NCBI GenBank assembly: GCA_019634365.1
Contig: JAHQVM010000003.1
Span: 1 to 64,000, forward strand
Origin: Flavobacteriaceae bacterium
GTDB taxonomy: Bacteria; Bacteroidota; Bacteroidia; Flavobacteriales; Flavobacteriaceae
Direction: 5' to 3'
Length of the DNA stretch: 64,000 bases
Below, piece after piece: positions 8,090 through 17,519 of the stretch. The stretch's first letter is position 1, and every line of letters begins with the position of its first letter. The translations under genes and the position numbers were made by a program. Below the pieces are notes generated by a model that was not told the DNA's origin, ran no database searches, and saw only the letters and a program-made list of their open reading frames with translations.

Positions 8090-10615
8090 ATGAAAACTTT
8101 CGTACTAACAGCCATAACCCTATTCTGCATTTGCGGGGTTGCAGCTCAAGAACAAGAAGAATCACCAGAAAATGACGGCTCCCTAGAAACGATTGAAAAG
8201 AAAACGCTTCAAATCGTTAGGACCGAAACAGCGCCCAAAATAGACGGAATCTTAGACGATCCTATTTGGGATAATGCCGATGAGGCTACCAATTTTACCC
8301 AATTTCGGCCCGATATGGGAGTAAAGGAAACCGAAGCCAACAAAACCATAGTAAAATTAACGTATGACGACCAGGCCATTTATGTAGGTGCCTATCTCTA
8401 TGACGATCCAGAGAAAATCGACAAACAACTTTCCAGTCGGGATAATTTTGGTCAATCCGATTTTTTCGGTTTTGTAGTAAATCCCAATAACGATGCACAA
8501 AACGATACCGAGTTTTTCGTTTTCGCCTCAGGAACCCAGGCCGATGCCATAGCTAATCCGACCGTAGGGGAAGACTTTGGTTGGAATGCCGTTTGGAGCA
8601 GTGCTGTTAAAATAAACGACGACGGTTGGGTCGTGGAAATGAAAATCCCATACCGCTGCCTCCGATTCGATAACAAAAACTTGGAGACTTGGGGATTGCA
8701 ATTCCATAGACGCTTTAGAAGGGACGATTCCCAATATACTTGGAATCCCATTGACATTTCGAAAGGAAATATTGGATTGTATCATGGGCAGTTAAAAGGC
8801 TTGAAAGAATTGGATCCACCAGTACGATTGGCCTTCTACCCCTTCGTTTCTACCGTACAAACGAGTTTCGACGGCGATTTGGAAGACAACTACAATGCGG
8901 GATTGGATGTGAAATATGGAATCACTGAGAATTTCACCTTGGATGCAACGCTAATCCCAGATTTCAGTCAGGCGCGTTTTGACAATGTTTCGCTTAACCT
9001 TGGGCCTTTTGAACAGACCTTTTCTGAACAACGCCAGTTCTTTACCGAAGGGGTTGATCTCTTTAATATGGGGAACCTGTTCTTTTCCAGAAGAGTTGGT
9101 AGTGCACCTACTGGAGACGTCACCTTAGGGGAGAACGAAGAGGTCTTGGATTTCCCATCTACCGTAAAAGTACTGAATGCCGTAAAGGTTTCTGGACGTT
9201 CCAAAAAAGGACTGGGTCTTGGTGTATTCAACTCCATTACAGAAAGTACCAATGCTACTATACGAGATATCGAAACAGGTGCAATAAGAGAACAAGAAGT
9301 TGAGCCTTTTACCAATTATAACATTATGGTGGCAGACCAGCAGTTTAACGGAAACTCTTCTATTGGTCTTATTAATACCAATGTATTGCGTAGCGGGTCT
9401 TTCAGGGATGCCAATGTTACCGGTATCGTTGCAAGCATTTCCAATAAGCGCAACACCTATAATATTCGCGGGGATGTAAAGATGAGTAATGTTCGAGAAG
9501 CGGGTGAAACGACAACGGGCTACAGTTCTTTCTTATTTGTTAGAAAAACCCATGGAAACCTTCGTTATAGTTTTGACCACCGATATGCCGATACCGAATA
9601 TGACATTAATGATATAGGGCTTCAGTTCAGAAACAACTTCAATAATTTCGGGGTCGATGCCAGTTACCGTATTTTCGAACCCACTGAAAAGTGGAACCGC
9701 TATGCGGTTGGAACCTATGTAAATTATACCCGTTTGGCCAGCCCGAGTACTTTTACTGGTTTCGGATTTGGTTTCTGGGCCAATGGAACCACAAAAAAAT
9801 TACATCGTGGTGGATTCAACATTAATTTGCGTCCGGGAAAGCAATATGACTACTTCGAACCCAGAAAGGAAGGAAGCTTTTTTATAACCGAGAACGGAAC
9901 TAATGTAAACGGCTGGTATTTATCGAATACAAACAAACGATTTTCAGTGAATGCCTGGACCGGAATCGATACGCTTCTTGAAGAAGGAAGGGACTATGCG
10001 AACTGGTGGGCTGGTTTCAGTCCAAGATTTAGGATGAATGATAAATTTCAGCTTTCTTATACTATTTCATGGGATGATTATACCGGTGACCGTGGATATG
10101 TAACCCAGGTGGATGACGATGTGATTATGGGTGACCGCAAGCGATTGGAAGTAGAACAAACGTTTAGTACTAGTTTCAACTTTAACCCTAACAATACGTT
10201 ATCCCTTACATTGCGTAATTATTGGGGTACTGTAGAATACGACCGCGTTTTGTTTTCGCTACAGGAGGATGGTACCGTGACCAACGAAACCGGATATACA
10301 ACGAGCAATATTCCTGATAACCCAGATATTAATTTCATTAATTGGAATTTCGACTTGAGCTATTCCTGGCAGTTTGCACCTGGAAGCTTCCTGACAGCTT
10401 TATACAGAAATCAATTATCCAATTTCGATAATGCTGCTAGGGATACCTATTTAGAAAGTATCGATACACTATTCCAACAACCCATTACCCATACGGTTTC
10501 GGTGAAACTCCAGTACTTCTTGGATTTCAACCAAATCCCAAGCTTATTGAGGAAGAAAAAGGACAGAGGTCCAGATAGTTTTAGTAACCCAAGCGTAGGC
10601 GGAATTTTCCCCTAA
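8090..10615 (+). CDS. DUF5916 outer-membrane protein with CBM9-like N-terminal domain
   Basis: An 841-residue exported protein (signal peptide ending near CGVAAQ). Residues about 42-190 are a family-9 carbohydrate-binding-like module, recognised by KIDGILDDPIWDNA, a YVGAYLYDDP strand and a WVVEMKIPYRCLRF strand. The remainder (about 225-841) is the DUF5916 region: alternating amphipathic strands rich in Tyr, Asn and Arg that should form an outer-membrane beta-barrel, ending in LRKKKDRGPDSFSNPS. DUF5916 proteins are widespread in Bacteroidota; function is unknown, with suspected roles in surface binding or uptake of glycans or related ligands. It appears monocistronic with a hairpin after the stop. 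Confidence 0.88.
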   Translation: MKTFVLTAITLFCICGVAAQEQEESPENDGSLETIEKKTLQIVRTETAPKIDGILDDPIWDNADEATNFTQFRPDMGVKETEANKTIVKLTYDDQAIYVGAYLYDDPEKIDKQLSSRDNFGQSDFFGFVVNPNNDAQNDTEFFVFASGTQADAIANPTVGEDFGWNAVWSSAVKINDDGWVVEMKIPYRCLRFDNKNLETWGLQFHRRFRRDDSQYTWNPIDISKGNIGLYHGQLKGLKELDPPVRLAFYPFVSTVQTSFDGDLEDNYNAGLDVKYGITENFTLDATLIPDFSQARFDNVSLNLGPFEQTFSEQRQFFTEGVDLFNMGNLFFSRRVGSAPTGDVTLGENEEVLDFPSTVKVLNAVKVSGRSKKGLGLGVFNSITESTNATIRDIETGAIREQEVEPFTNYNIMVADQQFNGNSSIGLINTNVLRSGSFRDANVTGIVASISNKRNTYNIRGDVKMSNVREAGETTTGYSSFLFVRKTHGNLRYSFDHRYADTEYDINDIGLQFRNNFNNFGVDASYRIFEPTEKWNRYAVGTYVNYTRLASPSTFTGFGFGFWANGTTKKLHRGGFNINLRPGKQYDYFEPRKEGSFFITENGTNVNGWYLSNTNKRFSVNAWTGIDTLLEEGRDYANWWAGFSPRFRMNDKFQLSYTISWDDYTGDRGYVTQVDDDVIMGDRKRLEVEQTFSTSFNFNPNNTLSLTLRNYWGTVEYDRVLFSLQEDGTVTNETGYTTSNIPDNPDINFINWNFDLSYSWQFAPGSFLTALYRNQLSNFDNAARDTYLESIDTLFQQPITHTVSVKLQYFLDFNQIPSLLRKKKDRGPDSFSNPSVGGIFP

Positions 10616-10663
10616 TCAAAATAATATATACCAAAAGGAACCTCTCGAAGGTTCACCATATGA

Positions 10664-10694
10664 GAAGTGCCCTGAAAATCAGGGCACTTCCTTT
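10664..10694 (+). terminator. Hairpin terminator after the DUF5916 gene
   Basis: A 12-bp perfect stem, GAAGTGCCCTGA/TCAGGGCACTTC with a 3-base loop, followed by a short CTTT tract. The T-run is weak, but the position 48 bases after the stop fits a terminator. Confidence 0.65.
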
Positions 10695-10745
10695 AACAAT
10701 TGAAATTATTAACCAAACTTCAATCACAAAGTATCCATACAAACA

Positions 10746-11108
10746 CTAGGACTTCATTTGCTTTTTCATCCTTTCTCTTAGTATAGGAATCACTTCGTCT
10801 TCGTATAATTCCAATTGTTCATCCGACAGGACGGATTTCAATTTTTCTGTTTTGGATGCATTCAATTCCTTCATTTCACGCATTTTATAAAATTTGGAAC
10901 CTCCACTATGCATAAGGTTCATTTGCTTTTCTGCATACAATTCATTGATGGCTTGTACTTGGATCTTCTGTTCTTCATCCAGTGTTAGTTTTTCAGACAT
11001 TAATTCGGTAAGATTACCAGCAACTTCTTCAGCACTCTTCACTTCCTGTGCATACGAATAACCAAAAACTTGTAGCATAAATGCAGTAACTAAAAGGTAC
11101 ATTTTCAT
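10746..11108 (-). CDS. Small exported Spy/LTXXQ-like helical protein
   Basis: A 120-residue protein with a signal peptide (cleavage after YSYAQ). The mature part is all-helical and charged, with two LTxxQ-like words (LTLDEEQKIQVQ and LSDEQLELYED) separated by about 55 residues, the arrangement seen in Spy/CpxP-like periplasmic proteins. A chaperone-like or regulatory periplasmic role is plausible but not shown. It is the last gene of the minus-strand DUF4270/barrel operon, starting 16 bases after the barrel gene. The LTxxQ assignment rests on motif resemblance only. Confidence 0.7.
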   Translation of the reverse strand: MKMYLLVTAFMLQVFGYSYAQEVKSAEEVAGNLTELMSEKLTLDEEQKIQVQAINELYAEKQMNLMHSGGSKFYKMREMKELNASKTEKLKSVLSDEQLELYEDEVIPILRERMKKQMKS

Positions 11109-11124
11109 AACTTTTCAATTTTAA

Positions 11125-12378
11125 TTAATCAATTTTTCGTTTTATAAACCATATATCGGCAAGGGTTAGGTTGATATTGATTCGGTGCGCATTCTCCTCG
11201 ATGAGGATTCCATCCACTTGTCCTTGACTCGCATAGCTGTACGATAGGTTTAGGGTAGATCCGCGCTTTCCGAAAGGAAGGCCCAGTCCAGCCGAAAATG
11301 TATAACTGGAGACATTGAAATCACTAATTTTAAGGTATCCCGAATCATAGAGGAAACCGGCGCGATAACTTACACGTTCCCAATACGTAAATCCACGTTT
11401 ACTGGGTATCCATTCCATTCCCAATCCCAGAATGTTTTGATCTACATATTCCCCAATATTGTCGTTTTGATTGGTTGCACCCCAATTTTTTCTTGTAAAA
11501 TCGGCATTCATGGTAAGCCCCTTAAAATAGGAGGCACTCACTCCAAATCCATATTCCAGTGGTAAATCAAAATTGTCTATTTCCAGTCCTTCCACATCTT
11601 CTACTAGAAGTGGGTTGAAATCAACGGATTTAATCACATTGCGATCCAAGGTTCCATTTAAAGAAACCGGTACATCCATAACAGCACCAACGGATAACTT
11701 ATCGGTGATGTCATATTGTAGCCCAAAACCAAATTGAAATCCATTGTAATGGTTCTTTTCATCGATGGTTAAGAGATCGTTTTCTAGAATAACGCTTTCC
11801 GTTTCCTCGATATTCCCAAACAGATAAGAGACATTAAGTCCAGCCCGAAATTTATTGGATAGCTTTCTTCCGTAGTCCAAACTCATTTCATTAATCCCTC
11901 CCGATCCCAAAACATTACTCGTAAAATTATCTACACTTCCTTCAATATTGGTTTCGATTCCAATGAGCGCATACCCCACATTGGTAGCGGGTGTCAATGT
12001 AAGCCCCAACCCCCACTTGCCTCCTGGATTGAATCCTATGGCAATATTCGAAAAATTGGAGGCGATACGTCGCTCATCGTCAGAGTTGTTGGACACTGCG
12101 CTAATTTCTGTGTTTAAACCAATGTCGAATAGGAATACCTTTTCGTTTATACGGCTTAAAGCAGCAGGGTTATAGGGATTCACCACGGCACCTTCGCGGT
12201 AAGCAATTCCGGTTTTAGCAAAGGCATTGAATCCCCCAAGATTGGAATTGCTCTGTACGCCCAATCCAAAAAGAGAATACGGTGATCCTGTAAGATTGTT
12301 GCTTTGCCCAAGGACACAAGATCCAATTAACTGGAAAAGGAATACAACAAGAAAGCTTTTAATCGTCGTAAATGGCAT
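11125..12378 (-). CDS. Outer-membrane beta-barrel protein (FadL/OmpP1-like)
   Basis: A 417-residue exported protein with signal peptide (SCVLGQS). After an N-terminal NLTGSPYSLFGLGVQSN segment it consists of alternating amphipathic strands with Gly/Tyr-rich turns (IAIGFNPGGKWGLGLTLTPA; FQFGFGLQYDITDKLSVGAV; STLNLSYSYASQG), typical of 14-strand FadL-like barrels in Bacteroidota. Substrate unknown. Its start overlaps the end of the DUF4270 lipoprotein gene by 20 bases, which indicates translational coupling and a joint role in the outer membrane. Confidence 0.82.
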   Translation of the reverse strand: MPFTTIKSFLVVFLFQLIGSCVLGQSNNLTGSPYSLFGLGVQSNSNLGGFNAFAKTGIAYREGAVVNPYNPAALSRINEKVFLFDIGLNTEISAVSNNSDDERRIASNFSNIAIGFNPGGKWGLGLTLTPATNVGYALIGIETNIEGSVDNFTSNVLGSGGINEMSLDYGRKLSNKFRAGLNVSYLFGNIEETESVILENDLLTIDEKNHYNGFQFGFGLQYDITDKLSVGAVMDVPVSLNGTLDRNVIKSVDFNPLLVEDVEGLEIDNFDLPLEYGFGVSASYFKGLTMNADFTRKNWGATNQNDNIGEYVDQNILGLGMEWIPSKRGFTYWERVSYRAGFLYDSGYLKISDFNVSSYTFSAGLGLPFGKRGSTLNLSYSYASQGQVDGILIEENAHRININLTLADIWFIKRKID

Positions 12379-13672
12379 AGGTCAGTATTAGTTTGGCATT
12401 GAATTCCTCACTGTTTTCTCCGTTCACAATTAATCGATCTACACTCCTGGTAAAATTGCTAGGATAAATGGCAAGGGCATCCTCTACTTCGAAATCTTCG
12501 GTTAATTTTCTATCAATATATGAGCGTAGGGGTATTTCGAAGAAATCCGCATTGAACTCACTGTTTTCTTTATTCAATGTTCCATAAACGAAATCATTAT
12601 TGTCGAACAACGGGCTCACAAAATCGTTGTTCTGGTCCAAGACATTAATGCTTAAAGAATCGGGGATAATTAAATTGGTATTTACCGTTTCCCTTGGGAT
12701 ACGTAGTTCGAGGGTAGCGTCCAAAAGGGTCCCTGTACCTGGAATATTATTCAATTCCTTAATACTGGGAAGGTGAAGCCGTATAGCCAGGCCACTTCCG
12801 CTTTGAGTAAAGCTTCTTTGTTCGCTATCCGGTGAAGCCAATTCGATTTCGGGATCGGTAAGGATCTCAAATTGCGTATTGTTGAAATCGGTATTGATAT
12901 TATTGAATTTCTTTATATTGAGAGTACTTGGGTTTACGACCAAATCATAGGTGAATTCCTCCACTCCAAATTCATCCTCCACCTTATAAAAAAAGCGAAG
13001 GAACGTTTGTTCAAAATCACTCTCAAATCCAATCACCGCCCCATCATCGTTAGATGCAGGTTGTAAGGTAAGCCCTCGGAACAGTTCAGAAAGATCGCTG
13101 TCATTGTCCACATCCCCATCGCGAATCGCTTCAAATATTTCTGTACCAAACACCAAAGGCAGGGTTATATGCAGCGAATCCTCATCGAAGGGTTCTGGTC
13201 TGTAAGATCTAACCGTCAAAGGAACGGGATCGAATGGTATGGTAGAGGTATTGTAAAAAAAGTCATCTTCCGGTTCTACCTCATCCAACAATCTATGTAC
13301 TTGAATCTGAGAAACAGCAGTGGTATCATTGTAGAAGTAACCGTCATAATCCAAGATAAGGGCGACACTATCCAAAATACCATCTTCATCCACTTGATAA
13401 GTTAAGGGGATCAATTCGAAATAGCTCGAGGCAGTTACATTTCCGAAGGCCTCGTCTTCATACCGACCCACCAGTAAACGGTCTACATCATCTACGATAA
13501 TGCTATCGAACTTAAAAGTGGAAAGTTCCACCGAAAAGGTATCAATAGAAATGACTCTTACATTGGAATCGGTGAATTCCTGGCCTATCTCCAATGTAGG
13601 GAGTTCTTCGAAATCCGTACTACAGGCCACTACGCCCAGACCAATGAAGAAAATGTATAACAATTGTTTCAT
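12359..13672 (-). CDS. DUF4270 family lipoprotein
   Basis: A 437-residue protein with a lipoprotein signal (MKQLLYIFFIGLGVVACSTD; lipidated Cys17). The mature part is strand-rich with the DUF4270 layout: an early DSVALILDYDGYFYNDT strand pair, a long middle section with GSGLAIRLHLPSIKEL, and a C-terminal stretch NGENSEEFNAKLILTYAIYDD. DUF4270 lipoproteins occur across Bacteroidota, usually with an outer-membrane barrel partner as here; function not established. First gene of a three-gene minus-strand operon. Confidence 0.85.
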   Translation of the reverse strand: MKQLLYIFFIGLGVVACSTDFEELPTLEIGQEFTDSNVRVISIDTFSVELSTFKFDSIIVDDVDRLLVGRYEDEAFGNVTASSYFELIPLTYQVDEDGILDSVALILDYDGYFYNDTTAVSQIQVHRLLDEVEPEDDFFYNTSTIPFDPVPLTVRSYRPEPFDEDSLHITLPLVFGTEIFEAIRDGDVDNDSDLSELFRGLTLQPASNDDGAVIGFESDFEQTFLRFFYKVEDEFGVEEFTYDLVVNPSTLNIKKFNNINTDFNNTQFEILTDPEIELASPDSEQRSFTQSGSGLAIRLHLPSIKELNNIPGTGTLLDATLELRIPRETVNTNLIIPDSLSINVLDQNNDFVSPLFDNNDFVYGTLNKENSEFNADFFEIPLRSYIDRKLTEDFEVEDALAIYPSNFTRSVDRLIVNGENSEEFNAKLILTYAIYDD

Positions 13673-13949
13673 CGTACTCTTTTATTCGGAGCAAATAAAG
13701 ATGATCCATTGCCTACGCGAAAGTGCGATAGACCAACCCGTTTATTTTATAGATGAACCCTTCATTTTAACAGAATTAGAAGCCCATCGGTATTGGTAGA
13801 CAAAAAGGCGGTCTTGGTCTATACATATGTTGGGGTGGTAGAGTTTATTTTTCCTTGATTTTTGCACGCTCTACTTTGGCGGTGTTTAAAAGGTATCTCC
13901 TATACCGCATGAACCTAATTGATTATATAAAACCCAAGAGCAATTTGAA

Positions 13950-14954
13950 ATGATGAACACAAAAAAAACTACAAACAAAATCTTTTTACCACTACTGGCC
14001 CTATGCCTAACATTTGGGGTGGGTTGTGATGATGACGATGGAGATGATCGACTGGGAAACTGGGTAGATCGTTCCATTTTCGATGGTATACCTAGAAGCA
14101 ATGCCACAGCATTTACCATAGGCAATATGGGGTATATGGGAACAGGATATGATGGTGATGACTACCTAAAGGATTTTTGGGTATACGATATGGAAGGTAA
14201 CTTTTGGGTGCAACTGTCCGACTTTCCTGGAATCGAACGAAGCGCTGCTACCTCTTTTGCTGTTGGAAATAAGGGTTATATGGGAACCGGTTTTGACGGG
14301 GATGATGAACTTCAGGATTTCTATGAATACGATCCGCAAACCAACAATTGGTCGCCCATTGCCGATTTTGGTGGAACCGTACGAAGAAGTGCCATCGGTT
14401 TTAATGCTACCAGTGCCGGATATGTGGGAACCGGATTCGACGGTGATAACGATAAAAAAGATTTTTGGCGCTATGACCCCAGTAGCGACACCTGGACAGA
14501 ACTGGTAGGTTATGGCGGATCCAAAAGAAGGGACGCCACTACTTTTACGATAGGCAATACCGTGTACATAGGAACAGGTATTTCGAATGGGGTGTATCAA
14601 GATGATTTCTGGGCATTCAATACAACCAACGAATCCTGGACACAACTCAACCCGTTGGATGAAGAGGACGATTACGACATCCTTCGATCGGGAGCGAGTG
14701 GATTTACCATCAATGGACGAGGTTATATTGCCTGTGGCAACCTTGGAGCGGGCGCTAGCTCTTCAATTTGGGAATATGATCCAGTAAACGATACTTGGGA
14801 AGAAAAAACACCCTTGGAAAAGACCTCAAGGGAAAACCCAATTGCCTTCTGCAACGAATCTAAGGCCTTTTTAGCCTTGGGAAGAAGTGGAAATCTATAC
14901 TTGGATGACAATTTCGAATTCTTTCCCTTTCAGGAGGAAAACGAAGATGACTAA
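13950..14954 (+). CDS. Kelch-repeat lipoprotein
   Basis: A 334-residue protein. The N-terminus has a hydrophobic signal with a late lipobox (CLTFGVGCDDDD), so it should be a lipoprotein; the Asp run right after the Cys resembles surface-export signals (LES) of Bacteroidota lipoproteins. Six or so Kelch repeats of about 48 residues follow, each with GYMGTGxDGDDxLxDFWxYD and a WxQL/WSPI strand, forming a beta-propeller. The next gene on the same strand encodes a DUF4907 protein, then a LytS/LytTR pair. Kelch plus DUF4907 genes are a recurrent flavobacterial pair, which suggests a surface sensing or binding module. Confidence 0.85.
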   Translation: MMNTKKTTNKIFLPLLALCLTFGVGCDDDDGDDRLGNWVDRSIFDGIPRSNATAFTIGNMGYMGTGYDGDDYLKDFWVYDMEGNFWVQLSDFPGIERSAATSFAVGNKGYMGTGFDGDDELQDFYEYDPQTNNWSPIADFGGTVRRSAIGFNATSAGYVGTGFDGDNDKKDFWRYDPSSDTWTELVGYGGSKRRDATTFTIGNTVYIGTGISNGVYQDDFWAFNTTNESWTQLNPLDEEDDYDILRSGASGFTINGRGYIACGNLGAGASSSIWEYDPVNDTWEEKTPLEKTSRENPIAFCNESKAFLALGRSGNLYLDDNFEFFPFQEENEDD

Positions 14955-15068
14955 CAGCAAAGATTGTTTTGTTGATTATTTTGTTTGATTACGAACTGGC
15001 TAGGGTATTAAGTGTCATGTTTATGGTTGTTAGACGTTTCTATCCTGCCAGTTCCTTTTAAGAGTTTT

Positions 15069-15416
15069 ATGGAGAAAAAAATATCGTATCTCGCTGTCGT
15101 TTCTATCATATTTACGGTGGTTCTTTCCATTACATTGCTCACTACACCCAACTGGGATACATCACCAACAGAATATCACAGTAGGATCGCGCAAGTTTCC
15201 GATTCACAACAATGGTATTATGAAATTTACCAAAACAACCAACTCATCATTAAACAAAAGCATATTCCTGGAGTCAAAGGGATACAGCATTTTAAATCCA
15301 AGGAAGAAGCTTGGAAAGTCGCTGAAGTAGTCTTGGAAAAACTGGAAAAAGGCGATTCGCCTTCTGTAAGCAAAAAAGAGCTTGAAGAATTAAGTATTAC
15401 CTTTAAAAGTCCATAA
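15069..15416 (+). CDS. DUF4907 domain protein
   Basis: A protein of 115 residues when started at ATG 15069 (MEKKISYLAVV); an upstream in-frame ATG at 15012 would add 19 residues that would precede the signal anchor, so the internal start is preferred. One N-terminal membrane segment (YLAVVSIIFTVVLSITLL) is followed by a small domain with WYYEIYQNNQLIIKQKHIPG, FKSKEEAWKVAEVVLEKLEKG and a final LEELSI, which matches DUF4907. Function unknown. It lies between the Kelch lipoprotein and the LytS kinase, and its stop is directly followed by the presumed TTG start of the kinase. Confidence 0.8.
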   Translation: MEKKISYLAVVSIIFTVVLSITLLTTPNWDTSPTEYHSRIAQVSDSQQWYYEIYQNNQLIIKQKHIPGVKGIQHFKSKEEAWKVAEVVLEKLEKGDSPSVSKKELEELSITFKSP

Positions 15417-16481
15417 TTGAACCCTTCAACCAAAAAACATTCAAAGTTGAACCTATCGACCGTATCCTATAAAGAATTCTGGATCCACCTTATTGCCTGG
15501 GTATGCGTATTGTCATTTCCGGCGAGCTACTCCATCATAGAATTTGGGGAATTGGATTACGCCTTGTTTTTTCGTTTTTCTTTAACCGGGGTAGTATTTT
15601 ATCTGAATTATTTGGTGCTGGTGCCCTTCTTTCTTCTAAAAAGGAAAATGGTTTCCTATATCATTCTTTCCATTCTATTGTTACTCTTGATAAATTTAAT
15701 TCTTACCAATGCCCCTCAAATGCGTGGATTGGGCGATTTCAATAGAATGGTCTCGTTTCGTGAGAGAATCCCGCCTCCGGTGCGTCAAGCCCGTTATTTT
15801 ATCCCTATCGTAATTACGTTTGCTTTCTTCTTGTTGGGAGGCACTATTGCCTTGGTAAAAGACCTTTACAGAAGGGACAAGTTGGCTAAACAAAGGGAAA
15901 TTCAGAAAACGGAAACCGAACTTAGGCTACTGAAAAACCAGTTGAATCCACATTTCCTGTTCAATTCCCTAAACAGCATTTATTCTCTGGTGCGTAATAA
16001 ATCTGCTGAAGCTCCTGAGGCTGTCATAACCCTTTCCGAGCTTATGCGCTATATGCTTTACGAGGCCAAAGAGGAAAAGGTTTCTTTGTCGAAAGAGGTC
16101 AACTACATCAAAAATTACATTGCCTTGCAACGTTTAAGGCTCTCCAATAGTGAACATGTCACCTTAGTAATTAAAGGTAATTATGAAAAACGTAAGATAT
16201 ATCCCTTATTGCTTATATCTTTCATTGAAAACGCCTTCAAATATGGGACCGATTTCAAAGGTGTGACCGATATTGCCATTTCTATAGAGATCGTAGGCGA
16301 CAAGCTCATGTTTAGAGTGAATAATTTCTTAGGGAATTACAAGAAAGATGAAAAAAGTTCGGGCATAGGACTCACCAATATTAAAAGTAGATTGGAGCTT
16401 CTTTATCCCCATTCACATAGTTTGAATATAAGCAAAGACAATAAGCGGTATTTCGTAGATTTAGAATTAATTCTGTCATAA
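15417..16481 (+). CDS. LytS/YehU-type membrane sensor histidine kinase
   Basis: A 354-residue kinase. Four hydrophobic segments cover residues 20-150, then a coiled linker, then the His_kinase domain (PF06580 type) with the phospho-acceptor His179 in NQLNPHFLFNSLNSIYSLV, and a C-terminal GHKL ATPase (FIENAFKYG N-box; SSGIGLTNIKSRLELLYP). The presumed start is a TTG immediately after the preceding TAA; no in-frame ATG lies before the first membrane segment, so the TTG start is the best choice but should be treated as tentative. The LytTR response regulator gene follows after one base. The pair probably senses envelope signals and may control the adjacent Kelch/DUF4907 genes. Confidence 0.88.
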   Translation: MNPSTKKHSKLNLSTVSYKEFWIHLIAWVCVLSFPASYSIIEFGELDYALFFRFSLTGVVFYLNYLVLVPFFLLKRKMVSYIILSILLLLLINLILTNAPQMRGLGDFNRMVSFRERIPPPVRQARYFIPIVITFAFFLLGGTIALVKDLYRRDKLAKQREIQKTETELRLLKNQLNPHFLFNSLNSIYSLVRNKSAEAPEAVITLSELMRYMLYEAKEEKVSLSKEVNYIKNYIALQRLRLSNSEHVTLVIKGNYEKRKIYPLLLISFIENAFKYGTDFKGVTDIAISIEIVGDKLMFRVNNFLGNYKKDEKSSGIGLTNIKSRLELLYPHSHSLNISKDNKRYFVDLELILS

Positions 16482-16482
16482 C

Positions 16483-17220
16483 ATGAAATGTATCATTATA
16501 GACGACGAACCCTTGGCACTTAATGTCATAAAATCCTATTGTGAGGATATGGGCACCTTGGATATCGTGGGCACCTACACCAATGCTGTAGAAGCTATGC
16601 AGGTGATACAATCGCAAGATGTGGATTTGGTTTTTTCGGATATAGAAATGCCTCAAATAAACGGGATCGAATTTATTAAGGCCTTGGATAAAAAACCCTT
16701 GTTCATTTTTACCACCGCCTACCCCCAATATGCCTTGGAAGGCTTTGAACTCAACGCCGTGGATTATCTCGTGAAGCCCATCCCCTTTTCAAGATTCCTA
16801 AAAGCCGTGAATCGGGCCAAGGAAATGTTACAGTTGAAGAATAATGCTAAAACCCATCATGATATGAATGTTTCCCCTGCCTATGGTACTGCACCAGTAG
16901 AGAAAAAGACCTATATGTTCGTTAAGTCTGAATACGACAATGTGAAAATTGAATTTCAGGAAATAAAATATGTGCAAGGGTTAAAGGATTATTTAAAAAT
17001 ACATACCACACGTAGCAATAAACCCATACTCACGTTGATGAGTTTTAAAGAAATGCAGAATCATTTACCTCAGGATGATTTTTATCGGGTACATAAATCC
17101 TTCATCGTAAATATTGGCCGCATTGATTCCATTCAACGAAGTAAGATTATCATAGACGATATCCGAATTCCCATTGGTGAAAGCTTTAAGACCGGTTTTT
17201 ATAGCCGCATTGGACTTTAA
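16483..17220 (+). CDS. LytTR-family response regulator
   Basis: A 245-residue two-domain regulator. The receiver domain spans residues 1-120 with acidic pocket D7/D8, phospho-acceptor D53 (FSDIEMPQ) and conserved K98 (YLVKPIPF). The LytTR DNA-binding domain spans about 140-243 (FVKSEYDNVKIEFQEIKYVQG; FYRVHKSFIVNIGRIDSI). LytTR proteins bind short direct repeats about two helical turns apart. It is the cognate partner of the LytS-type kinase one base upstream. A terminator follows at 17344. Confidence 0.92.
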   Translation: MKCIIIDDEPLALNVIKSYCEDMGTLDIVGTYTNAVEAMQVIQSQDVDLVFSDIEMPQINGIEFIKALDKKPLFIFTTAYPQYALEGFELNAVDYLVKPIPFSRFLKAVNRAKEMLQLKNNAKTHHDMNVSPAYGTAPVEKKTYMFVKSEYDNVKIEFQEIKYVQGLKDYLKIHTTRSNKPILTLMSFKEMQNHLPQDDFYRVHKSFIVNIGRIDSIQRSKIIIDDIRIPIGESFKTGFYSRIGL

Positions 17221-17343
17221 GGATTCAAGGTTCACGGGATCCACATTCTTTTCATTCAATTTAACCTTCCTTTAATAATCGAAAAAAGGCAATTGTTCTA
17301 CATTTGCCATCACCCATTTCGGTATAGGATTCGCTCATTTTTT

Positions 17344-17389
17344 AACTATCCAATTGCTACTCCTAGTAGTGAAATTGGGATAGTTTTTT
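17344..17389 (+). terminator. Intrinsic terminator after the LytTR regulator
   Basis: AACTATCC...AATT pairs with AATT...GGGATAGTT around an inner CTAC/GTAG pairing and is followed by six T. It ends the plus-strand Kelch to LytTR transcript. Confidence 0.75.
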
Positions 17390-17398
17390 ATGAACCGT

Positions 17399-17417
17399 AC
17401 TTCATATCTTGTGAAGT
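17399..17417. promoter_or_regulatory. Inverted repeat upstream of the TonB receptor gene
   Basis: ACTTCA-N7-TGAAGT is a perfect 6-bp dyad with a 7-base spacer, 232 bases before the receptor start. It could be an operator for a dimeric repressor; the regulator is not identified. Confidence 0.35.
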
Positions 17418-17471
17418 TTGCGGGTGATATGAATCTCATTAACCTAAGGGTATTCAAAAAAAAACAGACTA

Positions 17472-17519
17472 AGTAAAACCAACCTTTGCATTACTACGTA
17501 GATACCTAGTAAAACCAAC
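17472..17519. promoter_or_regulatory. Direct repeat of AGTAAAACCAAC, 36 bases apart
   Basis: Two perfect 12-base copies at 17472-17483 and 17508-17519, with the palindrome CTACGTAG between them. They lie 130-177 bases upstream of the TonB-dependent receptor ATG, which fits operator half-sites of a regulator of the receptor. Confidence 0.45.
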
